Source: Paenibacillus polymyxa (GTDB lineage: Bacteria > Bacillota > Bacilli > Paenibacillales > Paenibacillaceae). Taken from it: 64,000 nt of DNA. The position numbers and the translations under genes were made by a program. The stretch lies in NCBI RefSeq assembly GCF_001719045.1, contig NZ_CP015423.1:3178501-3242500 (forward strand), given 5' to 3'. How positions within the stretch are numbered: position 1 is the first letter of the stretch; every line of letters begins with the position of its first letter. The notes below the pieces were generated by a model. The model made no database searches. It saw only the letters and a program-made list of their open reading frames with translations, and was not told where the DNA came from. Shown here in pieces: positions 23,998-33,958 of the stretch.

Positions 23998-26172
23998 TCA
24001 CTTTCCTGTTTCTTTTACTAACCGAAAATGGCCTTCTGTAGTATCTCGGCTGTTAGGTCCTGTAAAGACGGCAAATTCACCGCTGTCACTGTCAAAGCTC
24101 AAATCTGCATGATGATAGCGCAGCTGAGGCTCGGTCACTGTAAATTCCACTTCCCGGCTTTTGCCTGGGGCAAGCAGGACTTTGCAGAAATCTTTCAGTT
24201 CTTTCATCGGACGAACCGTATCACCGCTGATATCACGAATATAGAACTGGACGGTTTCCTCGACTGGACGCGTTCCTGTGTTCGTTACCTGCACTTTAAC
24301 GGTCAGCTCCTGACCGGGAGTAAGAGTGTCGCCGGAAAGCTGTACGCTGTCATAGGCTACATTGGTGTAGCTCAGTCCATAGCCGAACGGGAATAAAGGT
24401 TCGTTCGGTACGTCTAGGTATTGGGAGACGTAACGTTCTTTTGTATTCGGGTCTAGCTGCGGGCGTCCTGTATTAAAATGATTGTAATACACGGGCACCT
24501 GTCCGACCGATTGCGGGAATGACATGGTCAGGCGACCCGTAGGTTCGGCATCACCGTACAACAAATCGGCAATCGCCGCGCCGCCTTCGCCACCAGGGAA
24601 CCAGGCTTCCAGTACAGCGTCTACTTCTTCAATAACACCGTGCAAATCCAACGGACGACCATTAAATAGTACGGCTACCATAGGCTTGTTCAGCGTCTTC
24701 AGGCGCTTCACCAGTTCCAACTGGGCTTGTGGCAAGCGAATATTGGAACGGCTGCCTGCTTCACCACTCATATCCGAGCGCTCTCCAAGCGCCAACACGA
24801 TAACCTCTGCTTGGCTGGCAGCTTGCAGAGCTTCTGTATATTGCTCCTCAGTCATATCGTCGATAGAGCATCCTGCCGCTACCGTGAGCAGCGAGGAGGA
24901 TATTTTCGATTGGAACCCGTCAACAACACGAATGGCTTCCTCTTGTGAACCGCTCCACGACCAAGAACCCAGAATATCGCCGCTCTCTGCAAAAGGTCCG
25001 ATCAACGCAATAGGTTGATTGCGATTCAATGGAAGAATGGAATCATTTTTGAGCAACACGCAAGATTTAATAGCTAATTCTTTGGCAACTGTGCGATGAG
25101 CGTCGCAGAACACAACTTCACGTTCACGCTCAGGGTCTGCGCCGCGTAGCGGATTCTCGAACAAGCCCAGCTTTTGTTTGAGCTTCAATATACGCATCAC
25201 TGCTTCATCAATGAGCGCTTCATCCAGCTGTCCGCTGCGAACCAGCTCAGGCAGATGCCCGTTATAGCAGGAGGTCATCATTTCGATATCTACGCCAGCC
25301 AGCAGTGCTTTCTTCGCGGCCTCGCGCTCATCCTCGGCGATGCCGTGAGGGATAAGCTCCTTAATGGCGGCCCAATCCGAAATGAGTACACCATCAAAGC
25401 CCCATTCATCACGAAGCAAATCACGCATCAGGCGCTTATTGCCCGTTGCGGCTACGCCTTCTACGGTATTGAAGGATGTCATCACCATTTCACAGCCTTC
25501 ATCTAAAGCAGCTTTGTAGGAGGGGAGATAATACTCTCGCAGCTGCCATGCGGACACATCAACAGTATTGTAATCCCGTCCGCCTTCGCCAGCTCCATAT
25601 GCGGCAAAATGCTTCACGCATGCGGCCACCCGGTCGGTATCGTTCGTCAGATCTTTACCCTGAAACCCCCGCACAAACGCACGAGCAAATTCGCTGTTGA
25701 GGTAAGGGTCTTCCCCTGTAGATTCCATCACACGGCCCCAGCGCGGGTCACGCACCAGATCGACCATAGGAGCGAATGTGACGTGAACACCGGATACAGC
25801 CGCTTCTCGGGCAGCAATGGTAGCGCTCTCTTCTGCCAGCTGCATATCCCATGAGCAACCAATAGCCAGCGGTATAGGGAAAATCGTTTTGAAGCCGTGT
25901 ACAATATCTGCCATAATTAAAAGCGGAATACCCAGACGGTTTTTACTCAAATGAGCCTGCTGAACACGAATCGCTTCTTTAGCCCCTGCGATGCCAAGCA
26001 CGGAACCGACGTTATGGACATTTTTTTCTGTGATGCCGAGAGAAGCCATAGGACCGGTAATTTGACTATCTGTTCCCGCTTCTTCAAAGAAGGCACCTAC
26101 AAGCTGTAGCAGTTGATCGACTTTTTCTTCAAGCGTCATGTTTTCTAAATAGGAATTCAGGTGTTGTTCCAT
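23998..26172 (-). CDS. GH3 beta-glucosidase
   Basis: About 724 residues. The GH3 N-terminal barrel carries the nucleophile Asp266 in GVLISDWAAI, with KHFAAYGAGEGG as the conserved substrate-binding loop. The alpha/beta sandwich (about 380-590) and C-terminal fibronectin-III-like domain follow. No signal peptide, hence intracellular. It would split the short beta-glucosides (for example sophorose) left by the GH94 enzyme. GGAGG precedes the ATG pair at 26175/26172, and the second fits better. It is the first gene of the minus-strand operon, with a near-consensus promoter and operator upstream. Confidence 0.92.
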   Translation of the reverse strand: MEQHLNSYLENMTLEEKVDQLLQLVGAFFEEAGTDSQITGPMASLGITEKNVHNVGSVLGIAGAKEAIRVQQAHLSKNRLGIPLLIMADIVHGFKTIFPIPLAIGCSWDMQLAEESATIAAREAAVSGVHVTFAPMVDLVRDPRWGRVMESTGEDPYLNSEFARAFVRGFQGKDLTNDTDRVAACVKHFAAYGAGEGGRDYNTVDVSAWQLREYYLPSYKAALDEGCEMVMTSFNTVEGVAATGNKRLMRDLLRDEWGFDGVLISDWAAIKELIPHGIAEDEREAAKKALLAGVDIEMMTSCYNGHLPELVRSGQLDEALIDEAVMRILKLKQKLGLFENPLRGADPEREREVVFCDAHRTVAKELAIKSCVLLKNDSILPLNRNQPIALIGPFAESGDILGSWSWSGSQEEAIRVVDGFQSKISSSLLTVAAGCSIDDMTEEQYTEALQAASQAEVIVLALGERSDMSGEAGSRSNIRLPQAQLELVKRLKTLNKPMVAVLFNGRPLDLHGVIEEVDAVLEAWFPGGEGGAAIADLLYGDAEPTGRLTMSFPQSVGQVPVYYNHFNTGRPQLDPNTKERYVSQYLDVPNEPLFPFGYGLSYTNVAYDSVQLSGDTLTPGQELTVKVQVTNTGTRPVEETVQFYIRDISGDTVRPMKELKDFCKVLLAPGKSREVEFTVTEPQLRYHHADLSFDSDSGEFAVFTGPNSRDTTEGHFRLVKETGK

Positions 26173-26311
26173 CATAATCCTCCATAAGCTGTATTGTTGG
26201 TGGACAGCTCTCTTTTTCAGATTCATGAGATTTTTTGGATAAAGATGATTCAAAAAAGTGCTGAACAGGCTAATAGCTAGTATAGAAGCATAATATTCTG
26301 TCGTATTATTA

Positions 26312-26330
26312 ATCGAAACGTTTCTATTGA
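26312..26330. promoter_or_regulatory. LacI-type operator, minus-strand promoter copy
   Basis: ATCGAAACGTTTCTATTGA, with the perfect core GAAACGTTTC at 26315-26324. It lies 13 bp downstream of the minus-strand -10 box, within the first 25 transcribed bases. Identical to the copy at 26504-26522. Confidence 0.8.
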
Positions 26331-26343
26331 TGAACTCAGTTGG

Positions 26344-26372
26344 ATTATATACGCTTTCAAATGGAGAGTCAA
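26344..26372 (-). promoter_or_regulatory. Sigma-A promoter of the GH3-GH94 operon
   Basis: On the minus strand: TTGACT (26372-26367), 17-bp spacer, TATAAT (26349-26344). The spacer contains TTTGAAAGCGTATA, a cre-like element. The predicted start of transcription is near 26337. Confidence 0.8.
26346..26360 (-). promoter_or_regulatory. cre-like element in the GH3 promoter
   Basis: Minus strand TTGAAAGCGTATATA. TGAAAGCGTATATA matches the cre consensus at about 12 of 14 positions and lies between the -35 and -10, where CcpA binding would block the polymerase. Confidence 0.45.
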
Positions 26373-26470
26373 ATCCAATGCAGCGGATTTTTATAGGCTA
26401 AATAGCGTAATAAAGATGATAAAAACGAAAAAAAGTCAGGATTCCGAGTGAATAAAAAATAATATTGCTA

Positions 26471-26499
26471 TTGAATACGGTTTCAATTTGTTCTATAAT
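26471..26499 (+). promoter_or_regulatory. Sigma-A promoter of the ABC importer operon
   Basis: TTGAAT (26471-26476), 17-bp spacer, perfect TATAAT (26494-26499). The predicted start of transcription near 26506 falls inside the operator at 26504-26522. Confidence 0.85.
26472..26485. promoter_or_regulatory. cre-like element in the importer promoter
   Basis: TGAATACGGTTTCA matches the cre consensus TGWAANCGNTNWCA at 13 of 14 positions. It overlaps the -35 box. Confidence 0.5.
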
Positions 26500-26503
26500 G
26501 ACT

Positions 26504-26522
26504 ATCGAAACGTTTCTATTGA
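26504..26522. promoter_or_regulatory. LacI-type operator, importer promoter copy
   Basis: ATCGAAACGTTTCTATTGA, core GAAACGTTTC at 26507-26516. It covers the predicted start of transcription, the classic position for repression. The 192-bp separation from the other copy would permit looping. Confidence 0.85.
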
Positions 26523-26595
26523 CGGGTATGGTCCTTGTGCTTTGAACATAAGTGTTATAGCGGTATGCTTTAATCGCTATGTATTTACATGCATC

Positions 26596-26647
26596 AGGAT
26601 TTTGCAAAATTCGATTCCAATCAATTATTGTATTTTTGCAAAGTCCT
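26596..26647 (+). repeat. Leader inverted repeat, part of a recurring palindrome motif
   Basis: AGGATTTTGCAAAAT (26596-26610) can pair with TTTTTGCAAAGTCCT (26633-26647) across a 22-base loop. The left arm is identical to the first 15 bases of the palindrome at 3970-3987. Confidence 0.5.
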
Positions 26648-26673
26648 CGTATTTGAATCCGTTATCATATTGC

Positions 26674-26693
26674 ATGATCGGTAAACCGATCAT
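26674..26693 (+). promoter_or_regulatory. Strong hairpin just before the binding-protein ribosome site
   Basis: ATGATCGGT (26674-26682) and ACCGATCAT (26685-26693) are perfect arms, four bases before the GGGAGG ribosome site (26697-26702). In the mRNA it may protect the 5' end or tune translation. Confidence 0.55.
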
Positions 26694-26709
26694 CTCGGGA
26701 GGAATTTGT

Positions 26710-27963
26710 ATGATGAAAAGAACGTTGGGGATCATTTTGGCAAGTACCTTATTACTGGGGGGCGCGCTGGTAGGCTGCTCGTCCAAGGATGATTCGTCTG
26801 GCAAAGATGCGAACGGCAAGACGACCATCACCATGTGGGGCATGGGAGCAGAAGGAAAACTGCTGCCTGAAATTGTAAAAGATTTTGAGAAAGAAAATCC
26901 AGATATTCACGTTGATGTACAGGCGTTGCCTTGGGATAACGCTCACGATAAGCTGCTGACAGCAGTTGCTTCAAAATCCGGTCCGGACGTGGTTCAGTTA
27001 GGTACATCATGGGTTCCCGAACTTGCGTCTGCGGGTGCATTGACGGATATTACCCCTTATATCAGCAAGTATCCTGAACTGGAATCGAAGAATTTCTTCG
27101 AGGGTGCTGTAGGTACGACAAAATTTGAAGGGAAACCAGTCGGTGTGCCTTGGTACACTGAAACGAGAGTTTTGTTCTATCGTTCTGACCTACTGAAACA
27201 AGTCGGATATAATGAAGCGCCTAAAACGTGGGAAGAGCTTTCCGATGCTGCTCAAAAGCTGGCGGCTCGGGGCAAAGGCAAATATGGCATCTCCTTTAGT
27301 GCAAAGGAGCAGTCTATGGGCTTTATGTTTGCTCTCCAGAACGGTTCCAAGCTGGTTGACGAGCAGGGCAATCCGCTGTTCAATCAACCACCGTTTGTGG
27401 ATGCTGTGAAGTATGTGAATACCTTTTTCCAAAATGGCTCTAACGCAGTGGATATTGGAATTGATTCCGTTCAAGGTTTGCAAGGCGAGGGTATCGTTCC
27501 AATGTTTATCAGCGGTCCTTTCATGATTAAAGAAATCAAGAGCAAGGCACCAGAATTGGAAGGTAAGTGGAATATAGCGGAGCTTCCTGGCAAAGTAAAC
27601 AACCTGTCCGTTTTGGGTGGAGCCAACCTTTCAATTATGAAATTCAGCAAGCACCCAGAGGAGTCGGCCAAATTCCTGGCTTACATGAGCAAACCAGAAA
27701 CACAGCTGAAATGGATGGATCTGTCCAGTAACTTGCCTGCAACTACTAAATCGTGGGAAGATGCCAAACTGAAGAGTGATCCGATGCTTCGGACGATTCG
27801 CAAACAGTTGGATCATTCCGCAGCATTGCCGCAACTGGCCGCATGGGAAGAGGTTTCTCAACAATTCATCAAGAGCTTCGAACGTATTTACCGCGGTCAT
27901 GCCGATGTACAGAAGGAAATGGATGACTTTAATCAGCAGGCTGCAAGTATAATGAAAAAATAA
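26710..27963 (+). CDS. ABC sugar-binding lipoprotein (probable beta-gluco-oligosaccharide)
   Basis: 417 residues. A lipoprotein signal peptide ends in LVGC-SSK, so the protein would be anchored outside the membrane. The rest is a type I extracellular solute-binding protein (ITMWGMGAEGKLLPEIVKDF at the N-terminus, LGGANLSIMKFSKHPEESAK later). It delivers sugar to the two permeases encoded next. The divergent GH94 and GH3 genes suggest beta-1,2-gluco-oligosaccharides. The open frame begins at 26488, but GGGAGG sits seven bases before the ATG at 26710. Confidence 0.9.
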   Translation: MMKRTLGIILASTLLLGGALVGCSSKDDSSGKDANGKTTITMWGMGAEGKLLPEIVKDFEKENPDIHVDVQALPWDNAHDKLLTAVASKSGPDVVQLGTSWVPELASAGALTDITPYISKYPELESKNFFEGAVGTTKFEGKPVGVPWYTETRVLFYRSDLLKQVGYNEAPKTWEELSDAAQKLAARGKGKYGISFSAKEQSMGFMFALQNGSKLVDEQGNPLFNQPPFVDAVKYVNTFFQNGSNAVDIGIDSVQGLQGEGIVPMFISGPFMIKEIKSKAPELEGKWNIAELPGKVNNLSVLGGANLSIMKFSKHPEESAKFLAYMSKPETQLKWMDLSSNLPATTKSWEDAKLKSDPMLRTIRKQLDHSAALPQLAAWEEVSQQFIKSFERIYRGHADVQKEMDDFNQQAASIMKK

Positions 27964-27999
27964 TGATCCATATCCGTCATTGTCAAAGGGAGTGAAGGC

Positions 28000-28884
28000 A
28001 TGAAAGGAAGCTCGCAGAAGCTTGCGCCATACTTGTTTATCGGTCCCTCCATCATCCTGTTAACGCTGTTTTCGTTGTTGCCGATACTACTGGCGCTCGT
28101 GATCAGCTTCACGGATATGGATCTGTCCGGACTCGTTAATTATGAAAGTATTCGCTTTATAGGATTGGAAAATTACACGAACGTGCTTTTGGACCCTTCC
28201 TTTATAAAGTCCCTTGGTAATACCCTGTTCTTCGTCATCATCGGTGTTCCGTTGGTGCTGATATTTTCGCTTAGCATCGCGATTCTGATTAACATGGGGA
28301 AATCACGTGCTTTCAAAGTATTCCGCGTCGTGTTTTATCTGCCTTCCGTAACGAATGTGGTTGCGGTCGCAGTGGTTTGGAGCTATCTGTATAATCCGAC
28401 GCTTGGATTATTCAACTACGTACTTGGTCAGATGAATTTAGGTCCCGTCCCATGGCTGACCGATCCAACAGTAGCGAAAATTTCGCTGATTGTGTTAGCG
28501 GTTTGGCGGGGCATCGGCTTAAACATGATTATTTTTATTGCGGCTATTAAAGGGATTCCGGGTTCTTATTATGAAGCGGCTCAGCTCGACGGTGCCAATA
28601 CATGGCAGCAAATTCGTTATATTACGCTTCCGCAGCTTCGTTACGCTATTTTCTTCGTGTCCATCACGACGATGATCGGCTGGCTGCAATTTTTCGAGGA
28701 ACCGTTTGTCATGACCAAAGGGAAACCGCTCGACGGTACGCTGACGGCATCCCTGTTCATTTACAATAACGGATTCCAATTTAGTAAATTCGGGTATGCC
28801 GCGGCGGGATCGTTCATTCTGTTCTTCGCGATCATCGCGGTGACGCTGATTCAGTTCCGTTTGCAAAATAAAGCGGAGTCCTGA
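28000..28884 (+). CDS. ABC sugar permease (MalF-type)
   Basis: 294 residues with six predicted membrane segments. The coupling loop to the ATPase (EAA motif) reads EAAQLDGANTWQQIRYITLP. AAAGGGAG precedes the ATG, 36 bp after the binding-protein stop. It forms the channel with the following permease. No ATPase gene is present in the locus. Confidence 0.92.
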   Translation: MKGSSQKLAPYLFIGPSIILLTLFSLLPILLALVISFTDMDLSGLVNYESIRFIGLENYTNVLLDPSFIKSLGNTLFFVIIGVPLVLIFSLSIAILINMGKSRAFKVFRVVFYLPSVTNVVAVAVVWSYLYNPTLGLFNYVLGQMNLGPVPWLTDPTVAKISLIVLAVWRGIGLNMIIFIAAIKGIPGSYYEAAQLDGANTWQQIRYITLPQLRYAIFFVSITTMIGWLQFFEEPFVMTKGKPLDGTLTASLFIYNNGFQFSKFGYAAAGSFILFFAIIAVTLIQFRLQNKAES

Positions 28885-28902
28885 TAGAGAGAGGTGATGA
28901 AC

Positions 28903-29757
28903 GTGAAAACAGCTGTTCAGCAAGCCCGCGCCAATACGCGCAGTGGTGAAAAAACATTTCAATGGTTCGTGGCGATTCTCCTGACCGTAGGAGGTCTGTT
29001 GATGGTGCTGCCTTTTGCGTGGATGATTCTATCCTCCTTTAAGACAGAGGGGGAGGTAACCAAAATTCCTCCGACCATCTGGCCGCAGCATTTTACACTG
29101 GATAATTTTAAATTACTATTCGATAGCATGGCTTTTGGAACCTATCTGACGAATACGCTGATTATTGTTTTAGCTTCCTTCTTCGGATTATTTCTGAATG
29201 CCATGGCAGGTTATGGCTTTGCCAAATTCCAATTTAAAGGCAAAGGGTTTCTGTTCTATTTGGTACTGGCAACGATGATGATTCCAGGCCAAGTGACGAT
29301 GATTCCCGTCTATTTGATTCTGAACCAGATGGGGTTGACCAATTCCATGCTAGGGATTGTCCTGCCTGGATTGGTAGGTGCGTTCGCGATCTTCCTGTTC
29401 CGGCAGTTCATGTCCGATATCCCGGAAGAACTGCTAGAGGCGACACGCCTCGATGGAGCAGGGGAGTTCCGTACTTTTCTGCAAATCGTATTGCCTATCT
29501 CGACACCGATTCTAGCAGTACAGGCCATTTTAACCTTTATCGGCGGATGGAACAGCTTCCTGTGGCCGCTCATTATTGCGAACGATGAGAAGCTGTACAC
29601 ATTGTCCGTCGGACTGTCACTGCTCAAGGGACAGAACGAAAGTCAATTTGCCCTTCAAATGGCAGGCTCGACCTTTATGGTCGTTCCGATCATGATTATC
29701 TTCATTGTTTTCCAAAAGTATATTATCGAGAACTATACGATTTCGGGGATTAAGTAA
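28903..29757 (+). CDS. ABC sugar permease (MalG-type)
   Basis: About 284 residues with six membrane segments and the EAA loop EATRLDGAGEFRTFLQIVLP. GAGAGG lies eight bases before the GTG at 28903. The ATG at 28897 is too close to the ribosome site. It is the last gene of the importer operon and is followed by a hairpin. Confidence 0.9.
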   Translation: MKTAVQQARANTRSGEKTFQWFVAILLTVGGLLMVLPFAWMILSSFKTEGEVTKIPPTIWPQHFTLDNFKLLFDSMAFGTYLTNTLIIVLASFFGLFLNAMAGYGFAKFQFKGKGFLFYLVLATMMIPGQVTMIPVYLILNQMGLTNSMLGIVLPGLVGAFAIFLFRQFMSDIPEELLEATRLDGAGEFRTFLQIVLPISTPILAVQAILTFIGGWNSFLWPLIIANDEKLYTLSVGLSLLKGQNESQFALQMAGSTFMVVPIMIIFIVFQKYIIENYTISGIK

Positions 29758-29790
29758 TAGTGTAGTGACAAACTATAGGCTGAACATAGT

Positions 29791-29838
29791 AACGGCGTAG
29801 TTTCTTGGTTCTAAACCAACGAGACTACGCCGTTTACT
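29791..29838 (+). terminator. Hairpin terminator after the importer operon
   Basis: AACGGCGTAGT (29791-29801) pairs with ACTACGCCGTT (29823-29833), with an inner TTGGTT/ACCAA arm, followed by TTTACTCT. A strong stem with a weak T-tract. Confidence 0.7.
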
Positions 29839-29996
29839 CTAATGGAAATATGATCAGCAGGACAACTATTACTATTTAGAAAAGGGTTATTCACTCAATA
29901 AGTTTGTTTATAAAACGAAACACTTAGAAATACGTAACCAATTGCTTATCGTTTATTCTAAACATTAATAAATGCATTAAGTATTTAATAATAATA

Positions 29997-30026
29997 TTGA
30001 CTATAATAAATATGGTGTGTTATATT
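29997..30026 (+). promoter_or_regulatory. Candidate promoter of the GH51 gene
   Basis: TTGACT (29997-30002), 18-bp spacer, TATATT (30021-30026). It would give a leader of about 70 nt. Confidence 0.55.
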
Positions 30027-30103
30027 AAAACCGTAAATAAAACGGCTTCTTAGTCTTGGTGGTACAACGGATTTTATTTTCGCATTCAGAGAGGATGGTT
30101 TAG

Positions 30104-31618
<1,515 letters not shown>

Positions 31619-32038
31619 TTCTCTTCTGTAAAAGGTCCAGCTTCGACTGTATCTAAATAAGCTCGCATTCTCTCTTGTAAGAGTATTACAAGAGCGGCAA
31701 TGCGAGCTTTTTGCGTAAAATGAGCCATTTGTCCCTCCATAGATATAGGTCTCTAAGAGAAGGGTGGATTTTAAATAAATATTATGTTTATTACTAAATT
31801 TAACTAGACAAAGATGATCCTTATTCACTAAGTGCTCGTACTCCGTACATTTTTATGAAGTTAATTAGACCCAGTGCCAGACTTCCCAGGTGAAAAAAGA
31901 CCCTATTATATCGTTGTCAACGTACTGATATCTGAAATGCAGGGTGTGCAATCCGACTTAAATCCACGTTATACTTTAAAAGACAGTCTATTTAAATCCA
32001 AATGGTGGTTGTAGTATTTCGAGAAAGGAATGATCTGT
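31619..32038. other. Intergenic region before the HSP90-like gene
   Basis: 420 bp. It holds the abfA terminator (31659-31713). A TATACT at 31970-31975 may be the -10 box of the HSP90-like gene, but no good -35 accompanies it. I see no CIRCE element (TTAGCACTC-N9-GAGTGCTAA) and no other gene. Confidence 0.5.
31659..31713 (+). terminator. Long two-tier terminator after abfA
   Basis: AAGCTCGCATT (31659-31669) pairs with AATGCGAGCTT (31699-31709), and CTCTTGTAA (31672-31680) with TTACAAGAG (31686-31694). A T run follows. Confidence 0.9.
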
Positions 32039-33934
32039 ATGAGTCAAACAGACGAATATCGTTTTCAAGTGAACTTGGGCGGTATGATTGATATTTTGGC
32101 CAATCATTTATATAGCAGTCCGCGAGTGTTTATACGTGAGGTTCTGCAAAATGCAACAGATGCGATCACGGCTCGCAAGGAGCTGCGGAAGGTTGCTGCT
32201 GAAAGTAATGTATTACAAGAAGACAAGGCCCTTGAAGATACAGCTTCTGAGAGTAACGACTATGAAGGTAAAGTCATCGTGGAGTTATCTGGTTCCGGGG
32301 AGCATCAGGTATTGATGATTCAGGATAACGGCATTGGATTGTCAGAAGAAGACATTCACCGTTTTTTGTCGATCATCGGTCAGTCTTCCAAGAAGGGAGC
32401 CGATTTGCTGGCTTCTGAGACTTCGTTTATCGGACGCTTTGGGATTGGGTTACTATCCTGCTTTATGGTGAGCGATGAAATTGTAGTGCTGACCCGCTCG
32501 GTGAAGGAAGGCATCTCCATGGAATGGAGAGGGAAGCCGGATGGGACGTATACGATTCGTCGATTGGAAACCGAGCTGCCTGTAGGGACACAAATTTATT
32601 TGCGCTGCAAGCCGGGAAGTGAGTTTTATTATGAGCCAGCGCAGGTGGAGGAGTCTCTATTCTATTATGGGGCGTTGCTGCCGTATCCGGTCATGCTGTC
32701 TGTAGATGGGGAGACCAAACGGGTCAATCTTCCGTCGACGAGCTGGATGCAGGACCCAGATCAATTACGGAGTCGCCGTAGTGAGGTACTGGATTTAGGC
32801 TATCGCCTGATGGGCGAGCGCTTCAGTGATTTTATACCGTTGCGGACGACATCGGGCAGAACAGGCGGGATTGCATTCATTTTGCCTCGCAGTGTTAATC
32901 TGAACAGCAAGCGGCTGCATCGGGTGTACCTGAAGCATATGCTGGTGTCGGACAAGGCGGAAAATGTTTTGCCGGAATGGGCATTCTTCATTAAAAGCCT
33001 GATTTGGACAGATGAATTGCAACCAACGGCATCACGTGAGTATTTTTATGAAAATGAGCAGCTTGACGATGTTCGTTCTGAACTGGGGACCTGTATTCGG
33101 GAAGAACTGCTACGCATGGCGCAGTATGAGCCAGACCGCTTGCAGCACTGGATTCGTTTGCATGAGCTGTCCATGAAGGCGCTCGCCGTGGAGGATGATG
33201 AATTTTTGCGGATAATGTACCGTTGGTTTTCCTTCGAAAGTACATTTGGGCGGCGTGAGCTGAAAGAACTGATCCAAGAGGCGGACGGACGTCCACTGCA
33301 TTACACATCGACAGTAGATGAGTATCGTCAGATTACGCATGTGGCGGCGGCGCAATCCATGTTGGTGATCAATGGCGGCTATATTTATGATTCAGACATT
33401 TTGGAAAAGCTGCATTGGATTGACCCTAACCTGCAAACAGAGCGTCTTAGCCCTGAGGAAGTATCTCTTTCATTTACCGGGCTAACGCAGGAAGAACGCG
33501 AGAGTTATTACGGTGTGCTACGTGTCATGGATGCTGCTTTGCAGCCGATGCGTTGCCGCGCTGAGTTGAAGCGTTTTGAGCCTGTGAGTTTGCCAGTGTT
33601 GTATACTATTTCTCAGGATGCCCTGACCTTGCGCTCTATGGAAAACACGGTTGAGGAGACAACCTCACTTTTTTCCAATGTGCTTGATAGTCTGAAAGCA
33701 GGAGTTCAGCAAAATTCGGGCTATTCCACCTTATACTTTAATCTGAACAACCCGGTGGTGGCGCGGATTCTTGAAGCTACCGATACGCAGATGGTCACGG
33801 CAGCTACAGAAATGATGTATGTGAATGCGCTTATGATGGGGCACTACCCGATGAACCGCAGTGAGTTGGGACTGATGAATCGGAGTGTGCTGCATTTTAT
33901 CAATTGGGGATTAGGGAACGGACAAAATGCGTAA
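32039..33934 (+). CDS. HSP90-family ATPase (HtpG-like)
   Basis: About 631 residues. The GHKL ATP-binding elements of Hsp90 are clear: FIREVLQNATDAI (Glu and Asn for hydrolysis and Mg), IQDNGIGLSEEDI, and GRFGIGLLSCFMV, slightly divergent from HtpG. A middle domain follows, with RGGI-type and TASREYFYEN segments. The C-terminal part is short and does not end in a TPR-binding MEEVD-like tail. A charged insertion lies at about 50-75. The ATG at 32039 is nine bases after AAAGGA. The next gene, 24 bp downstream, encodes a TPR-like protein. Distinct from canonical HtpG, so I give no symbol. Confidence 0.88.
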   Translation: MSQTDEYRFQVNLGGMIDILANHLYSSPRVFIREVLQNATDAITARKELRKVAAESNVLQEDKALEDTASESNDYEGKVIVELSGSGEHQVLMIQDNGIGLSEEDIHRFLSIIGQSSKKGADLLASETSFIGRFGIGLLSCFMVSDEIVVLTRSVKEGISMEWRGKPDGTYTIRRLETELPVGTQIYLRCKPGSEFYYEPAQVEESLFYYGALLPYPVMLSVDGETKRVNLPSTSWMQDPDQLRSRRSEVLDLGYRLMGERFSDFIPLRTTSGRTGGIAFILPRSVNLNSKRLHRVYLKHMLVSDKAENVLPEWAFFIKSLIWTDELQPTASREYFYENEQLDDVRSELGTCIREELLRMAQYEPDRLQHWIRLHELSMKALAVEDDEFLRIMYRWFSFESTFGRRELKELIQEADGRPLHYTSTVDEYRQITHVAAAQSMLVINGGYIYDSDILEKLHWIDPNLQTERLSPEEVSLSFTGLTQEERESYYGVLRVMDAALQPMRCRAELKRFEPVSLPVLYTISQDALTLRSMENTVEETTSLFSNVLDSLKAGVQQNSGYSTLYFNLNNPVVARILEATDTQMVTAATEMMYVNALMMGHYPMNRSELGLMNRSVLHFINWGLGNGQNA

Positions 33935-33958
33935 TTGCGTAATTATAGGGGGAGCCAA

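Larger units (their letters stand above)
26173..26709. other. Divergent control region of the beta-glucan oligosaccharide locus
   Basis: 537 bp between the GH3 gene (minus) and the ABC binding-protein gene (plus). It holds two near-consensus sigma-A promoters facing outward, two copies of a 19-bp LacI-type site, two cre-like sites within the promoters, and two hairpins in the plus-strand leader. Each is listed separately. Confidence 0.8.
29758..30103. other. Intergenic region: importer terminator and abfA promoter
   Basis: 346 bp, AT-rich. It contains the terminator (29791-29833) and a candidate promoter (29997-30026). A GGTGGTAC at 30058-30065 recalls the T-box core, but no specifier stem or terminator accompanies it. 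Confidence 0.5.

Noticed and set aside
30058..30072. T-box-like GGTGGTAC in the leader of the GH51 gene
   Set aside because: The bases after it do not continue as in the T-box core. There is no specifier stem or terminator, and a GH51 gene is not a typical T-box target.
31860..32030. CIRCE or other heat-shock operator before the HSP90-like gene
   Set aside because: No TTAGCACTC-N9-GAGTGCTAA inverted repeat is present.
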